A stretch of 64,000 nt of DNA from Yamagishiella unicocca (lineage: Eukaryota > Chlorophyta > Chlorophyceae > Chlamydomonadales > Volvocaceae). Made by a program: the position numbers and the translations under genes. A model generated the notes under the pieces. That model saw only the letters and a list, made by a program, of their open reading frames with translations. It did not search any database and had not been told where the DNA came from. Location: NCBI GenBank assembly GCA_003116995.1, contig BDSL01000001.1:2976001-3040000 (forward strand). Reading direction: 5' to 3'. Positions 1 to 11,996 of this stretch are shown piece after piece. Positions within the stretch are counted from its first letter, which is position 1; every line of letters begins with the position of its first letter.

Positions 1-3000
1 CGGTGCCGCCAGCATCTCGAGCAGCTGCGGCCCTGCGGCGGCGGATTCCGCGTCCGCGCCGAGTGCCACCAGCGAAAGACGCAGACCAGCGCAGCGCATC
101 ACAGCCTAGGACAGCGGGGACGCAAAGAGTCACAGCAGCAGGAGAGCAACAGGTGAGGTAGACGCGGAAGATTGAGACAAAATACGGGAACAGCACAAAC
201 ATAGATTCGACAAGGAAAATGACACACGCTGATCAGCATGTCAGCCCAGCGGAGGGAGCTGCCAAGAGCCCTCCTCCGCGCACCCGCGTGACATGGCATC
301 TTAGCACACCCTATCGTACAAGCCCCCGGTAGCCAGACACACGGTGCGCCCGCCCGCCCCCCCCCCTCCACGCCACGTGGTCTCTTCCCACCTGTCCGAT
401 GCAGCACCGCCTGCACACGGCCAGACTGGTGGCCCTGTCCGCCTCCAGCCCAACCAGCAGGAGCGGGGGCACGCTGTCGAAGTTCCCCCGCACGGCGCCA
501 CACACCAGGCCCACCAGCGCGTGCCAGGACTGCTCCAGGGTGAGGGGAGGGGGTGGCAGGGCGTTTGGAGGGCGGCGGCGGCGGCGCGTCAGTCGAGGGC
601 TAATCAATCAGTTGCCGGTGCGAGTTTTTGCAGGGCTGCAACAGCTGGGGCCGGCAGCTCGAGAAGGCAAAACGCAAGGAAGACCTATGCGGCGCTGTGA
701 TGCGGCGTTTGACAACCTAAATGGTTTATACGCCGGCGCTTCAGCAACCACGCTGCTGGTGCTCACACCTTCTCGGCTGCATCACTGCGGCACAACGTCC
801 TCAGCCCGTCCCCCATCGGGTAACTACAACTGCCTTCTGCCCTGCCGATTGCACCCTCGTCCCTGCCGTCCCTGCCGACTGCACCCTCGTCCCTGCCGAC
901 TGCACGCCCAAGCCACCTGCGGGTCCGCTGCTGCCGCCAGTGACACGGTAGCGTGCCCCGCGTCCGCCGGGCCCTCCACCTTGACGTCAACAGCCCCGCC
1001 CGTCTGGGCCGCAGCAGCAGCAGCGGCACGCTGCAGCCCGCTTTGCAGCGCCACCGTGAACGCGTACAGCGCGGCACCCTGGGGGGAAGCAGGGCAGGGC
1101 AGGGCAGGGGGGAGTGCTCATGTGGGCCAGTGGCGACAGTGAATGGGATGGGCAGCAGGAAGCATGAGTTCCACAGCGCGATGAAGGCGGGACCAGGCGT
1201 CCCTGCCTTACTTCACGACTCGGTCCAACACAGTCGACTGACCCACATCTTAGTTCACGTTCCTCTTCCCCCTGGCGTCCCAGTGCCATTTAGCATGCCG
1301 CCTCCACACCCCCCAATTGGTATCTTAATGGCTTTCATGACTACACTGTCGCTATTTCCACCGCCCCCTCAGTCCCGCCGCCATCGCTTCCTCCTTTTCG
1401 CTAACGGCTCTGGGTTGTGGCCCTCCCGGCGGGTTCGGGCTGTAGGAACTGGTTTCCTACGCGCTTGCTTTATTCAGCTGTGGGCATGCGGGTGCTGCTT
1501 TCTTGTTGTCGGACTGTCATTGTCAGCTGAAGGGGGCGCGGTGCGAGCCTTGCGGCCTGGCGCGGACGCTGGATGGTCGAGATGGGTCTCCCATGTCGTG
1601 TAAACGTGTTTTCTTGCCCGCCCGCCCCCCCACTGGGTTGGGCCTCTGTTCTGGTAGTTTTTTGCTAGTCGTTGCGTTCTTGTCTGCGGGCGTCGGGACC
1701 TGCGTCTGGGCTTTCGCGTCCCCCATGGCGGCGCGGCGCGGCTTCGGCCTGCTCTCCTGGACGACAGCGGACCTCCTCTGGTAATGACAGCTTCCTCACA
1801 CATCTGGTCGGTATTCGGGCGGGTCGGGACGGGGACTCCGACTAGGACTGGGACTGGGACCGGACCGCGATGGCCGCTCTCCCATAGCGCCCCAACTCCC
1901 ACAGTTTTCCTACTAGCGCCCAAAACCGATGATGCGAAAACTTTACGTGCGTCGCGTGGGGTCCTCGCTCCCGTGCGTCTCGCCGTAGCCGATATAGCTT
2001 AGCCGCCAAAGGTCCTATTACGACCTTCGGCTTTCGTATCCCCAACCCAGTTCTCCAGCATGCATCTCAAAACTTCTGTTTCAAACGGTTTTTTCGGACA
2101 TCCACGGGCTTCCCTCGAACCCACACACACATCCGCACCTGCAGCTCCGGGTACGGCGCCGTGGGCTGCCCCCACGCGCTGCCCGTGGACGGCACCAGCG
2201 AGGACCCGGGCCCTGGCGGTGAGGTCACCGTCAGAGTCACGCGGACCACACCCTCACCGGCCGCCGCCGCCGCCAGAGCCCTCTCAGGGGCCGCGAGCTC
2301 CTGCTGCCAGCCCGTCTGGAGCTGTGCGGCGGGTAGAGACCACGGAAGAGGTGTCAAAAGCGTGGGCCGCAGACCGTGGAAGCAGGTGCACGGCTGGGGC
2401 CTGGGGTCCAAAGTGTATTACCTAGGGAGAAGCACAGGGCTGGTAGCGGGCAAGGGCAATCTAAGCCGCCTCGTGTCCATCACACCAAGCCACTTCGCCC
2501 CCGCCCCTCCCCGCAGCTTATGCCCAACAGCTCGACCCCACACAGCCCACAACGACAAAACCCGTGCAGAATCTTTAAAACATTTTTACCGCCTCGTTTC
2601 ACTTATGCATCTGTGTGCTGTCCCCATGACCCACACCAACCCAGATCCGACCCGGCCGCCCACCAGCTGCTCCAAGTACGCCTGCAGCAGCGCTCCGCCG
2701 TCCAGCACCAGCGCCTCCACCTCCGCGGCTGCATCCGCGTTCGCCCACGCCCCGCCGTCCGCCAGCGCCTCGTGACTGGCGGACCACCTGGCCAGCTGCG
2801 CGTCCAGCTTGTAGAACAGCCGCCACGAGGCCAGCTCGGCAGCGTGGTCTCGGAGCTGCGCGGCGAGGCGCAGAGCGGCGTCCGCCTCCTCCACGGCGTG
2901 CTGCTGCTGCTGCTCTTGGAGAAGTGTGAGGGCGCCGCCGTCGGCGTCAAGGCCCAATGAGGCGGCGGCGGCGGCGGCCGCGGCGGCGGAGTCGGCCAGG

Positions 3001-6000
3001 GCGTCGGATGCGGCCAGCGCTGCCATCTCCAGGTCTGTCATTGGGGCCGGGGAGAAGAAGTGGTCAGCACGTAGATGAGGCCGGGGGAAGGCCGCCTGGG
3101 GGCTCGTGTTAGCCAGGCCGCACGCCGCTGCTTCACACTCGCACCTCACCCCCTCGCTGCATTCCTTCCCCCTGCTCCCACCTCCTGCCGCCGTGCCGCT
3201 GTCTCGGCTACCCTAGGCATCCCCTCCCCTGCCCTTCAACCCCGTTCCGCCGCCCGCCGCGCCCTTTTCCCCAGTGTGATACCCCAGAGCCCCACGCCGC
3301 CCACATCTATTACACGGGCTTTCCTCACAACCCACACCCTGCAGCCAACCCGCCGGGGTCCCCTCCTACATCCGAACCTCCCCTTGGCGTGCCTCGGCAC
3401 CCCCCCAGTCTCCTCAGCCACCTTCTGGAAGCGCCTCGTCGAACAACAGGTGTCCCGCGGCTGCAGTCACGTCGTCCCCCAGCGCCAGCTCGCAGCAAAG
3501 GCAAGCGGCGTAGTCAAGGACGTCGTAATACGACGTAGGGTCCAGTTGTACGGCGGCGGGAGCGACTTCGCCGTCCTCGTTCGCCTCCTGGCGGTTCTGC
3601 TCGTCCTCCGCGGCTGCGGCCTGTACGGCGGCAATGTACGGATAGGCCAGCCAGCGAGCCACGCGAGCGCGCTGGTGGGGCCCGTAGGTTCGGCTGTGCC
3701 GACAGGCCAGGGCAAAGGTTGCGAGCTGGATGCGGAGCTCGTTCGGCCTGCGTGGGTGGGGTTGGGCGGCGGCGGGAGCGGAGCAAGGGGGCGAGGGCGG
3801 GGCCGAGCGGGGGGGCGGAACAGGGGGCGAGGAGCTGCTGAATTTCCAAAGCTTGACCTGTTTTTGCACGTGTCGTGCCATCAATACATTTACCAAATCG
3901 CCCGAGAACATTATATACCCGTTACATGCCGCGAGCAAGATGACAACAGGAAGACGAGGGACGACGGAAGGAGGGGCGAGGGTGCATGACCCGCCAGGCG
4001 GACAAATCCTACGAGAGCCGGCGGCGGTGTTGGGTGCAGCAGGGCGGGCACCTGCCGTATATCCGGCTGCAGCGCTGCGCGACCGTGTGGCGGAGCGGAG
4101 CGTCGATCAGCCCCCTGTCCGATGATGGGTGGATGATGCCGCAACCACCGCACCACCCTGCCAGCAGCCCTGCAGGTTGCGACCCTACGGCGCTATCGGG
4201 GCCTGGCGGCCGCACCTGACGTCCGTCACCAGCCTGCTCGTCAGCTCCTCCTGTGGCTGCTGTTGCCGCTCCACACAGCGCCGAAACCACTCGTCCAGCG
4301 CCGCGAAGGCGCCGTAGCACTCCACGTCGGCGGCGCGGGCGTCCTCGCCGCTGGCGGCGGCCGTGGTGTCCGTCCCTACCGCGTCCACGCCTGCGAGCGC
4401 GCGTCGAGCACCCGAGCCGGGGTTACGATAGCTCGCGTCGAGCACCCGAGCCGGGGTTATGATAGCTCGCGTCGAGCACCCGAGCCGGGGTTACGATAGC
4501 TCGCGTCGAGCACCCGAGCCGGGGTTACGATAGCTCGCGTCGAGCACCCGAGCCGGGGTTACGGTAAGATGAGAAGAGGTTCCCTAGGGTCGTGAGCCCG
4601 TGGGACGGGGGCCGGGGGCCTAGTGCGCTGCGTCCTGGTGAAAATTGGAGCGCTAGGGCCAAAACCCTTATGTCATCTTGCCCCGTAGCCACTGAGCCGC
4701 CCAAGCGCCTACCCAGCACACTCGCCCCAACGTCCCTTGACTTCATTCCCCAACCAGCCCGCTTCCAGCCTCCCGCCACTCGTAACCCCGCCACCCGCCC
4801 CTCCCGCCACTCGTAGCCCCGCCTCCCCCGTCCCTCCTGCCCCTTGTAACCCCGCCTCCCGCCCCACCCGCCCCACCCGCCCCACCCGTCAGCCTTCTGG
4901 TGTGCAGCGCCAGCAGCTCCCCGCACAGCGATGACCTCAGCGCCGGCCGCAGCGCGCACAGGTACGGCGGCACCAGCGCCAGCTGCCCCCGCTCCAGCAG
5001 CGTCGCCACGTAGAACACCAGCAGCCGCTGAGACAGGTCCAGCGTCCTGCGGAGCCCACGAGCGGGGGCCGGGGGCCGGGGGCAAGAGCGGACGTGCGTT
5101 AGGAGCTGAGAGTAGCATGGTTCAGGGCTGATGTTGGGTGGATGCTATGGTGTCAGGAGCGGAAATCGGTTTATGGGCGCGACGCCTCGGCACTTTCAAG
5201 GGGCTGGGGGCTGGGAACTGGGAGCTGGGAACGTAACATGAGCGTTCGAGATTCGCTACTCGGAGGCACGTACTTGTGCACTTCGAACGCGTCGGCGACA
5301 CCGCCGGCGGGGCCGCTGCTGCTGGCGGCGCCGGCGGCGCCGGCGGAGTAGCCGCCTGCAGCCAGCACCCCCAGGCCCTCCAGCGCCAGCAGCATGTGCG
5401 CCGCCAGCGCGCACGTCCGCCAGCGGCGCTCCGGGCTGGTGGCACTGACCGTGGCGGCCGCGCCGCTGCCGTCATCCATGGCGGCGACGTCGCCGTCGGC
5501 GCCGCGCCGGTCCACCAGTATGCCGTACAGGTGGCACGCCAGCGCGTGCATGTCCCCCTGCACCAGCAGCCCCTGCACCTGCCGCAGGGCCTGTACGGCA
5601 GGGGCCCCCGAGTAGACCATGGACCCGGGGGCCATCACGTGCTGCGCGAACAGCTGCGAGAAGCCGCGGGACGACGTGGCGGCGGCGGCCGCCGAGTCGC
5701 CGCCGTCGTACGGCGCCGCGCCGGCGGCGGCGCCGCCGGCGGCGGTGCCGAGCACCACTGACATTGCTGCCTCGACGTTGCGTTGCGCCACTGCGGGCGC
5801 GACGCCGCAGCGCACTAGCGCCGTCGCCACCGCGTCCCCCGCCACCAGGTCCCCGGCGGCGTGGGGCTCCAGGGGGGCCGCCCGGGACAGCTGCGACTCG
5901 AGCCATGACCTGCGCGTCCGCAAAGAGAGAAGAGAGAGAGGAACAGCGGTCCGATGAAGCTCCGGCGAGGAAGCAGGTCAAATAAGGCACGTGGGACCTA

Positions 6001-9000
6001 TGTTTGCGTGGCAGTAGGGCAGTAGGGAAGGGCAGAAGGCTGGCTGGCCCTTCCGCACTGCCTTTGCTAGGTACGCGCTTGGCGGACTGGAGTCCCCTTC
6101 ATGCCGTAGATCAGAGAGACCGTGTCCCACCCACCGATTTACCGACCCATCGACCCGCCCACCTGCAATACGTCCATGCGAAGTCCTCCCAGCTGCCACA
6201 CGCGGGCGCCACCGCCGCCGTGTTGCCGCCCAGCGCGCCGAACACCGCCCGCTCGAACTTGTCGCCCGGGGGCGCCGCAGCCGCCTGCAGCGACGACCAG
6301 CGCCACAGCGCCAGCAGGGTGCCCGACCCGTTGGACACCTCGTCGGCCAGCTCCTCCGCCTGGTGGGGGGAGAGGAAGGGGGGCTTGGCAAGATCGGGAA
6401 TACTCCCCCGGATTTTCAAGGACTGTCAACGCCGCGCCGGACACCGCGGGGGAAGAGGGGAGAGCGGGGGGCGGGCGAGAAGAAGGGGCGATGGCGCGGG
6501 GAAGCGGAGGGGAACTTGAAGACCAGGACTTTGCCGTAACAGTGTTCTGACCAAAGACCCTGTCCACCACACCTCTAATTGCTACATAACGCCGACCCAC
6601 ATTCCCTTCCCCCGTCCCCTTGTCCCCCGCCCGCCTCCACGGTCGTGGGTCCCCACCCCGCCCCGCCATAGGTCCCAGCCACCTCCCCAGCACTCCGTAC
6701 GCCCCTCCTCTGCCTTCCTCTCCCCCCTCGCGCACATCTCACCTGCTGGTCCAGCCCCACCACCTCGTCGTGCTCCACGGCCGCAGCTCCCACCGGCAGC
6801 GACCCGTACTGCCCGCCACCTCCCAGCGCCGCCGCGCGCCAGGGCTGACCCACGTGCTGGCAGAGCTCCAGTGCGTCCCGCAGCTTGCCTGGCGTGTTGG
6901 AAGGGGCGCAGCGCACCGTGCAAACGAGATCTACGCGAGCGGCAACCACGGCAGGGGCGACATCCCTAGGGACTGCAAAGGAGGCACCACCCCACCCTTT
7001 GTCGAGTTCATTGGATGCACCCGCTGCCCCACACACCCCTGGCGCGTCCGCCTTCCCTCCCCGCACCGCATCCCCGCCGGCCCTACGTGGCGCCGCACCT
7101 GCCCGCATCAGCTGCCACACTCGGGCCAGGATGCGCTCCTGGGAGCGGGCGTTGCTGGTGTGCAGCGGCCGGCCGCTGCGGCCGGGGGCGTCCGGATCGA
7201 GCTCCGAGACCACCGAGCCTGGCGGGACGAGCAGCGGAGCGCATGTAGCCGTGAGGAGTAGGGAAGGCCAGGAAAGGTGGATAGTGACATGGCGGCGGTC
7301 GCAAAACCGCTTACTAACCCTACTACGGCTTCAGCAGATGCCCCTCAGCTACGGCCGGGAGGCATAGGGGCGTCCGGCGCACCACGCTCCAGGTCGCAGC
7401 CAGTGTAGAGGGGAGCACCCAGCCAGGTCGCCCGGACAGCGTCATTAGTAGCCTTGTGCGATTCCCGCTTCCTCCGCTTCCTTGCTCGCCCACGCCCCGC
7501 TGCCCTCCTTGGTGCGGGCGGGCCCACAACCTCCACAACGCCGCGCAGGCCGCACCTAGGCCCTCCCCCCCCTCCCTACCTCCCCCCGCTCCCTCCCTCC
7601 CTCCCTCCCTCCCTGGCCCTGGGACCCCGTACCTGTCCCCGCGCGCATCTCCGTCCTGGTCTCGTGCCACAGCCCCTCCCCTGGAGCGAACGCCGCGCCC
7701 CCCTGCCGCTTCAGCCCATCTTCCGCCAGCGACTCCAGCCAGGCCACCACACGGGCGCACCTGCAGCCCAGGAAGAGGAGGAGGAGGGGGTGAATGGGGA
7801 GGGGAGGGGAGAGGGTCCAGGCAAGGGAGGCACGGCGGGTACGGTATGCTATGTGCCATGATTAGGGAAAACACAGGACGACTATCGCCGCCTCTCTACG
7901 GGGTATCATTACCCGCTCGCGGCTTTGAGGTGGACCTTGATGCCATTTGACCATTAATGAGCACGGGTCTCTTGTCGTACTGTTGTCCGTGCAATCGTGT
8001 CGTGCCTCCCCCTCTTTTCCTCTCTCCGTCCTCCAACCCCCCACGGGCCCCCACCTGGCCAGCTCCTGGTCCGCTGCGACGCAGTCCGCCAGGCGTTGTC
8101 GGTGCAGCATGACGCCCCCAGCATCCTGCAATACGTCGCCGCCATCACCCGCCGGAGCCGCCTCGTCGCAGTAGAGGCAGAAGAGCAGGTGCCAGGTGGC
8201 AGCCTGTGCCTCCATCTCCTCGGCAAGAGCCTTGAGGGTCATGTGGCGGGCGGGCCGATGCAGCTGCTCCGCAGCCTCAGCCCTGGTTAAGATGAGGTTG
8301 AGGACGAGGTTCAGTTTTGAGGGAGGGTGGTTACGACCCAGATGGTGGTTGCCGTGGGAAGCAGGAACTAAGATGGTGACACCATAGGAGCAGCAGATTG
8401 CGAGGACATCGAAGGAGCCGCTGACTGGGCGCTGGGCAGGGACAAGGCATAGCGGAAAGGAGGTGCGATGAGTGGGAAGGCGCGCTGGGTGGCTAGGCCA
8501 CTGTGCAAGGGACGCAAGCAGTCGCTGGACAGCACAGCGGTGTGGCGGGAGCTTGCAGCATGCTGTAAACTGGCCGTGAAGATGATAGGACAACCTCTAT
8601 GGGTTGTATAGCAGGATGGGGTGGGGATGAGGTGCAGTGGTCCATAGGTTGGCGCGGGTGCATTGCTGCCTACACTGGGAGGCCTCTCGCAGGGCTAAGG
8701 CGCCTCCCCAGCACGGCATCAATGGAGCTCGCGGCAAGCTGAGCCAAAACCCCATGCTGATCAAGCAGCAACAGTATCAATATTGCTATGCCGGTCAGTA
8801 TCCGGTTAGAGGTTAATGGTGGTGGGCACCAGGCGGTGCAGAGGGGGTGAGAAGCCAGACTTCCCGAGTATTGAGACCCGCCGCGCTGCGTCACCCACCT
8901 GAGGGCTTCAACCCTTTCGTGGCAAACATTGTAAATTTCTACGACGGTATCCTTCGCGCCCCGGCTGTCCGCGAGTAGCGCCGTGAAAACGGCCGTAAGC

Positions 9001-9059
9001 TCATCCTCCAATGACGCCCGCTGCTGGCTTGCCACAGTTCCCGGAAGATCAATATCCAT
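1..9059 (-). CDS. NUP107: Nucleoporin NUP107, 3' end off the left edge
   Basis: Scaffold nucleoporin of the Y-shaped (Nup107-160) subcomplex at the nuclear envelope. I read 15 exons that splice in one frame (1,079 codons, no stop): 8899-9059, 8055-8282, 7633-7760, 7099-7218, 6743-6888, 6163-6359, 5274-5909, 4886-5046, 4216-4390, 3422-3747, 2664-3034, 2139-2321, 917-1078, 392-529 and 1-105. Identification rests on the family signature near residue 172, LDPDAP followed by GRPLH, then a helix with VWQLMRAG, then ELCQHVGQPWRAA, and on the WLESLAEDGLK helix upstream. The start is the ATG at 9059, giving MDIDLPG; an in-frame TTG lies six codons upstream. Length already fits known NUP107 proteins (about 900-1,100). 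Alanine-rich insertions around residues 400-440 and 760-780 are typical of volvocine proteins. The identity is firm; single splice sites may be off by a few bases. Confidence 0.93.
1079..2138 (-). other. Long NUP107 intron
   Basis: This 1.06-kb intron is the longest in the part of NUP107 visible here. It starts with a GTGCGG donor at 2138 and ends with a pyrimidine-rich CCCCCCAG acceptor at 1079. About 20 bases inside the donor it carries a copy of a dispersed repeat (about 2057-2121). No further exon or gene was recognised in it. Confidence 0.7.
2057..2121 (-). repeat. Donor-proximal intronic repeat, copy 1
   Basis: Read on the minus strand this stretch starts shortly after the NUP107 donor and contains GTTCGAGGGAAG, GTGGATG, AAAAAACCGTTT and TTTTGAGATGCATGCTGG. 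It matches about 60 of 66 positions of the segment at 11221-11287, which lies just inside the donor of an intron of a different gene, in the same orientation relative to that gene. Confidence 0.8.
4402..4566. repeat. 34-bp tandem repeat in a NUP107 intron
   Basis: Copies of a 34-bp unit begin at 4402, 4436, 4470, 4504 and 4538, giving nearly five units with a single base change. The unit starts CGTCGAGCACCCGAGCCGGG. The array ends 11 bases upstream (minus sense) of the exon beginning at 4390, so it contributes the sequence just before that acceptor. Confidence 0.9.
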
Positions 9060-9737
9060 AATTGCAGTTATATTCAAGGAGGTGTATCACATAAGGCAGG
9101 CGCCAGGCTTCGAGTTTCAGAGTTTGCCCGCCAAGTGCGGCGAGACGATCGCCATTACCAGCTGTCGTTGTCCAGCATGAAGTGCGTCTAATACGGAATT
9201 CGTGTGTCAAATGGAAAAATGGTAACGATGTGCATGGTGACGAGGGCCATCCCAAAGCAGAGGGCTGCACAGCAGGCCCCCCATGCAATGTGTACGGGTA
9301 TGCGCATCTACGTGCAGGAGGGCATGTTAACTTTAAGCCTACGTTCGCCAAAGCCATGACAGTGGAAGACCCGGCTAGCCCACTAATAGGGGGCATAGGG
9401 GTCGGTCCTGAAATTGTGTCACCCTCAGTAATAATGAAGTTCCGCCCTGCGGGCGCCGCGGCCGGCGCGTGGCACCACACGCCATGGCATATTTGTACAT
9501 TCTATGATCCTTACGAGCGTATTAATGTATGGTCACACGGCCTTCCGGCCCTGGCCTTTGTAGTCCTCGGGTAAGAGGTTATGACGTGCAATGCTCCAAC
9601 ACCGCAACGCTACCAGCACAAACTCCCTTCACCTCTCAGCGAATGATTGTTGTCGGCGCTGCTCTCGCAGGGCGCTTGCAAAGGCGGGAGTCGTGCCTGG
9701 CGGGCTCGCACTGTCTGTATTTTGCTTCTGTGCAACC
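9060..9737. promoter_or_regulatory. Divergent upstream region of NUP107 and the 151-residue membrane protein
   Basis: The two start codons (9059 on minus, 9738 on plus) point away from each other with 678 bp between them. The stretch is less GC-rich than the exons and must hold both 5' UTRs and promoters. I see no clear TATA box or other named element. Confidence 0.5.
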
Positions 9738-11996
9738 ATGACGCACGCCTCCTCCGCTCTCACGCACGTGTGGCCCGACGACCACTTCCTGGTGAGCCAA
9801 TTCCCCGGCTTCACTTCGCCCCTTGTCCGCCTCCACCTCTCACACCTGCAGGGCCCCCGGCCCGCCACCCCATTTGACCCTTCCGCTCGTATCTGCCATG
9901 CGCGCCTTTGTGTAAGGCTAGCAAGGGGAACTGTACTATAGGGAAGCACGTTCGGCGGCGCTGACTGGTCACTCACTGCTCCATACCTGTGCTCGCACCT
10001 GTACACGCACCTACCAAGCACCCTGAGACTGCGGCGGGCGCGTCCGCCAGTCATCCTGGCGGCAGCCCAGCAGCGCAGTAGCGGGGGCGTAAGCCAGCCA
10101 GTCGGCCTCGCGCCGCTCTGGCCTCGTTCCCGCGCCCTATCACGCGTCAAACACCCCCGCCGCACCTGCCTGCTGGATGCGGAAGATGCGGTTTCCTCTT
10201 CGGTCGCGGAACAGAACAAGCGGAAGGATATCTTTCCGACAAGGCCGAGCAGCGCTTTTGGCCGCTTCCTATGTTTAGTTTTTCCTGTGAGAGCTTACCC
10301 ATGAAGGGGACCCCGGAGCGCTCTGAAGGAAACCACCGCACCCTTTGTGCTGCATGGGCCTCGTCATCTGGGTCGGGGCGGCGTGAACCCCACCCGGCGA
10401 CTGGGGAACAGCTCGAGCGTTTCGGGATAGCGGTGCGATGAACCAGCCGCAGGCCCTACATTGGCTGGCCTCTCCGTGGCCCGCCGCGTGCTAGCCTGGC
10501 GGTGCTGGCCCGCCCTACACTACCCCGCCCCACCATGCCCACGACCGCCACTCCCCTCCCCCTTTTGCCTTCCCCCTGACGCCGGCGCCACCGCAGGAGA
10601 AGATCGACCACCTCTGCATCCCCTTCCTCATCATCGGTGTGCCGCTCACGGCGGTCATGGTGAGCTGCGGGGGGGTCGGCAGGAAACCCGCGTGGGGCTG
10701 GACTGGGGGGGGGCAGCCGGAGCCGGACGGAGCCTACAGCCCGCAGTGGAATTGACCAATAATTCACCGCCCCTGGGGCTGGTGGATGGCGGACTGCGGC
10801 GCCCCGCTGGCTCTACCTGCTCCCCTCACTCTACTTCCAATCACTCGAATTACCACCTGCTCCCGGCGCTGCTCCCCGCACTGGCCGCGATCTGGGTCGG
10901 ATCTGGGTCAAAACCTACCCACTGACCAACTCGCCCCCACACCCTTGGCCACGGCTTATCCCAACGCACCGTTGCCGTACAACTGGCAGGCGCTCCGACC
11001 CTCTGGGCCTTACCACGTGATGATCGCGATGGGGCTCCTCGCTACTGCCGCCGCGTTCCTGCGCCCCCTGCACCGCACCATCGCCTTCGTGGCCTCCGGT
11101 GCGGTGCTGTTCGGCTACTACTTTTTCATCGTGGACTGGAACATAGTGGCGCAGGTGGTGCTGCAGGTGGCGGGCGGCGTGTTCTTCGTCAGGTGCGCGG
11201 GAGGGTGGGAGGCTGGGTGGGTTTCGAGGAAGACCGGTGGATGCCAGAAAAAACCGTTTAGAACAGACGTTTTGAGATGCATGCTGGGTGGGTGGGTGGG
11301 AGAGTCGGGGGCGGGGCGGGGCGCTCGCGCCAGGGGTGGAGTGGCGGCCCCTGGACGAGCTTCTGGGGGTCGTTGGCGACGACGCCGGAGGAGAGCAGGC
11401 AACTGGAGTAGATAGGACACCGGTGAACGGAGGAAGGAGGAATAACATTACAAGCTGGAGGAACGTTTTCCACACGCGTTTAGGGTTGGGGTTGCAAGAT
11501 GGGTTGGGAGCAGAGAGGAACTCCGTGGGTCCGTAGGATGGTCGGTAGGCAAGGCAAGGGGAAGGGGAAGGGCTCCTTGGTCCGTGCACCCCTGGCTGTC
11601 TGGGAGAGTTGGGCCCTAGTTGTAAGTGCCCCAGTTGTCTCGTGCGTTGGGGCGGCTGGGTTTTGCTGGGAACCACCTCAGGATTACTAGCTGTTGTTGG
11701 GCAAGCCAGTGCCGGCAAAAGGGTTGTTGATTATGTCAACTTGTGGTCGCATTGGTGGCTGGACCTCCACACAAGCGGATGGCCCTGGCGCCACCGAGCC
11801 TGCTCCACCGCATTCTGCTCCAAGGATCGCTCCGTGCCCCCCTTGGGAACTCCACCGCAGGAACGGCGGGCACTCGCGACCCGCGGGTCTGCAGGACCAC
11901 CACATGCTCCATTACTGCGTGACGTCAGCGTCCCTACTGCACGTGATGTACATTATTCAGGCGACCCAAGCGGCCGCCAAAATTAGGTCGGGTTGA
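9738..11996 (+). CDS. Small multi-span membrane protein, unknown family
   Basis: Four exons (9738-9791, 10597-10659, 10990-11192, 11861-11996) join in frame to a 151-residue protein ending at TGA 11994-11996. Hydrophobic stretches lie near residues 24-39 (IPFLIIGVPLTAV), 50-64 (MIAMGLLATAAAF), 71-90 (AFVASGAVLFGYYFFIV), 93-106 and, weaker, 121-140, so four or five membrane helices are likely. There is no obvious cleavable signal peptide. A TGTAA signal at 12058 follows the stop by about 60 bases, supporting the end. The exon 3 acceptor at 10989 has a poor pyrimidine tract and is the weakest call. I do not recognise the family and assign no function. Confidence 0.6.
11221..11287 (+). repeat. 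Donor-proximal intronic repeat, copy 2
   Basis: This segment lies about 28 bases inside the intron that opens at 11193 in the membrane-protein gene. It contains GTTTCGAGGAAG, GTGGATG, AAAAAACCGTTTAGAACAGA and TTTTGAGATGCATGCTGG, and pairs with the copy near 2057-2121 on the opposite strand. Beyond the ATGCTGG end the two introns no longer align. Confidence 0.8.
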
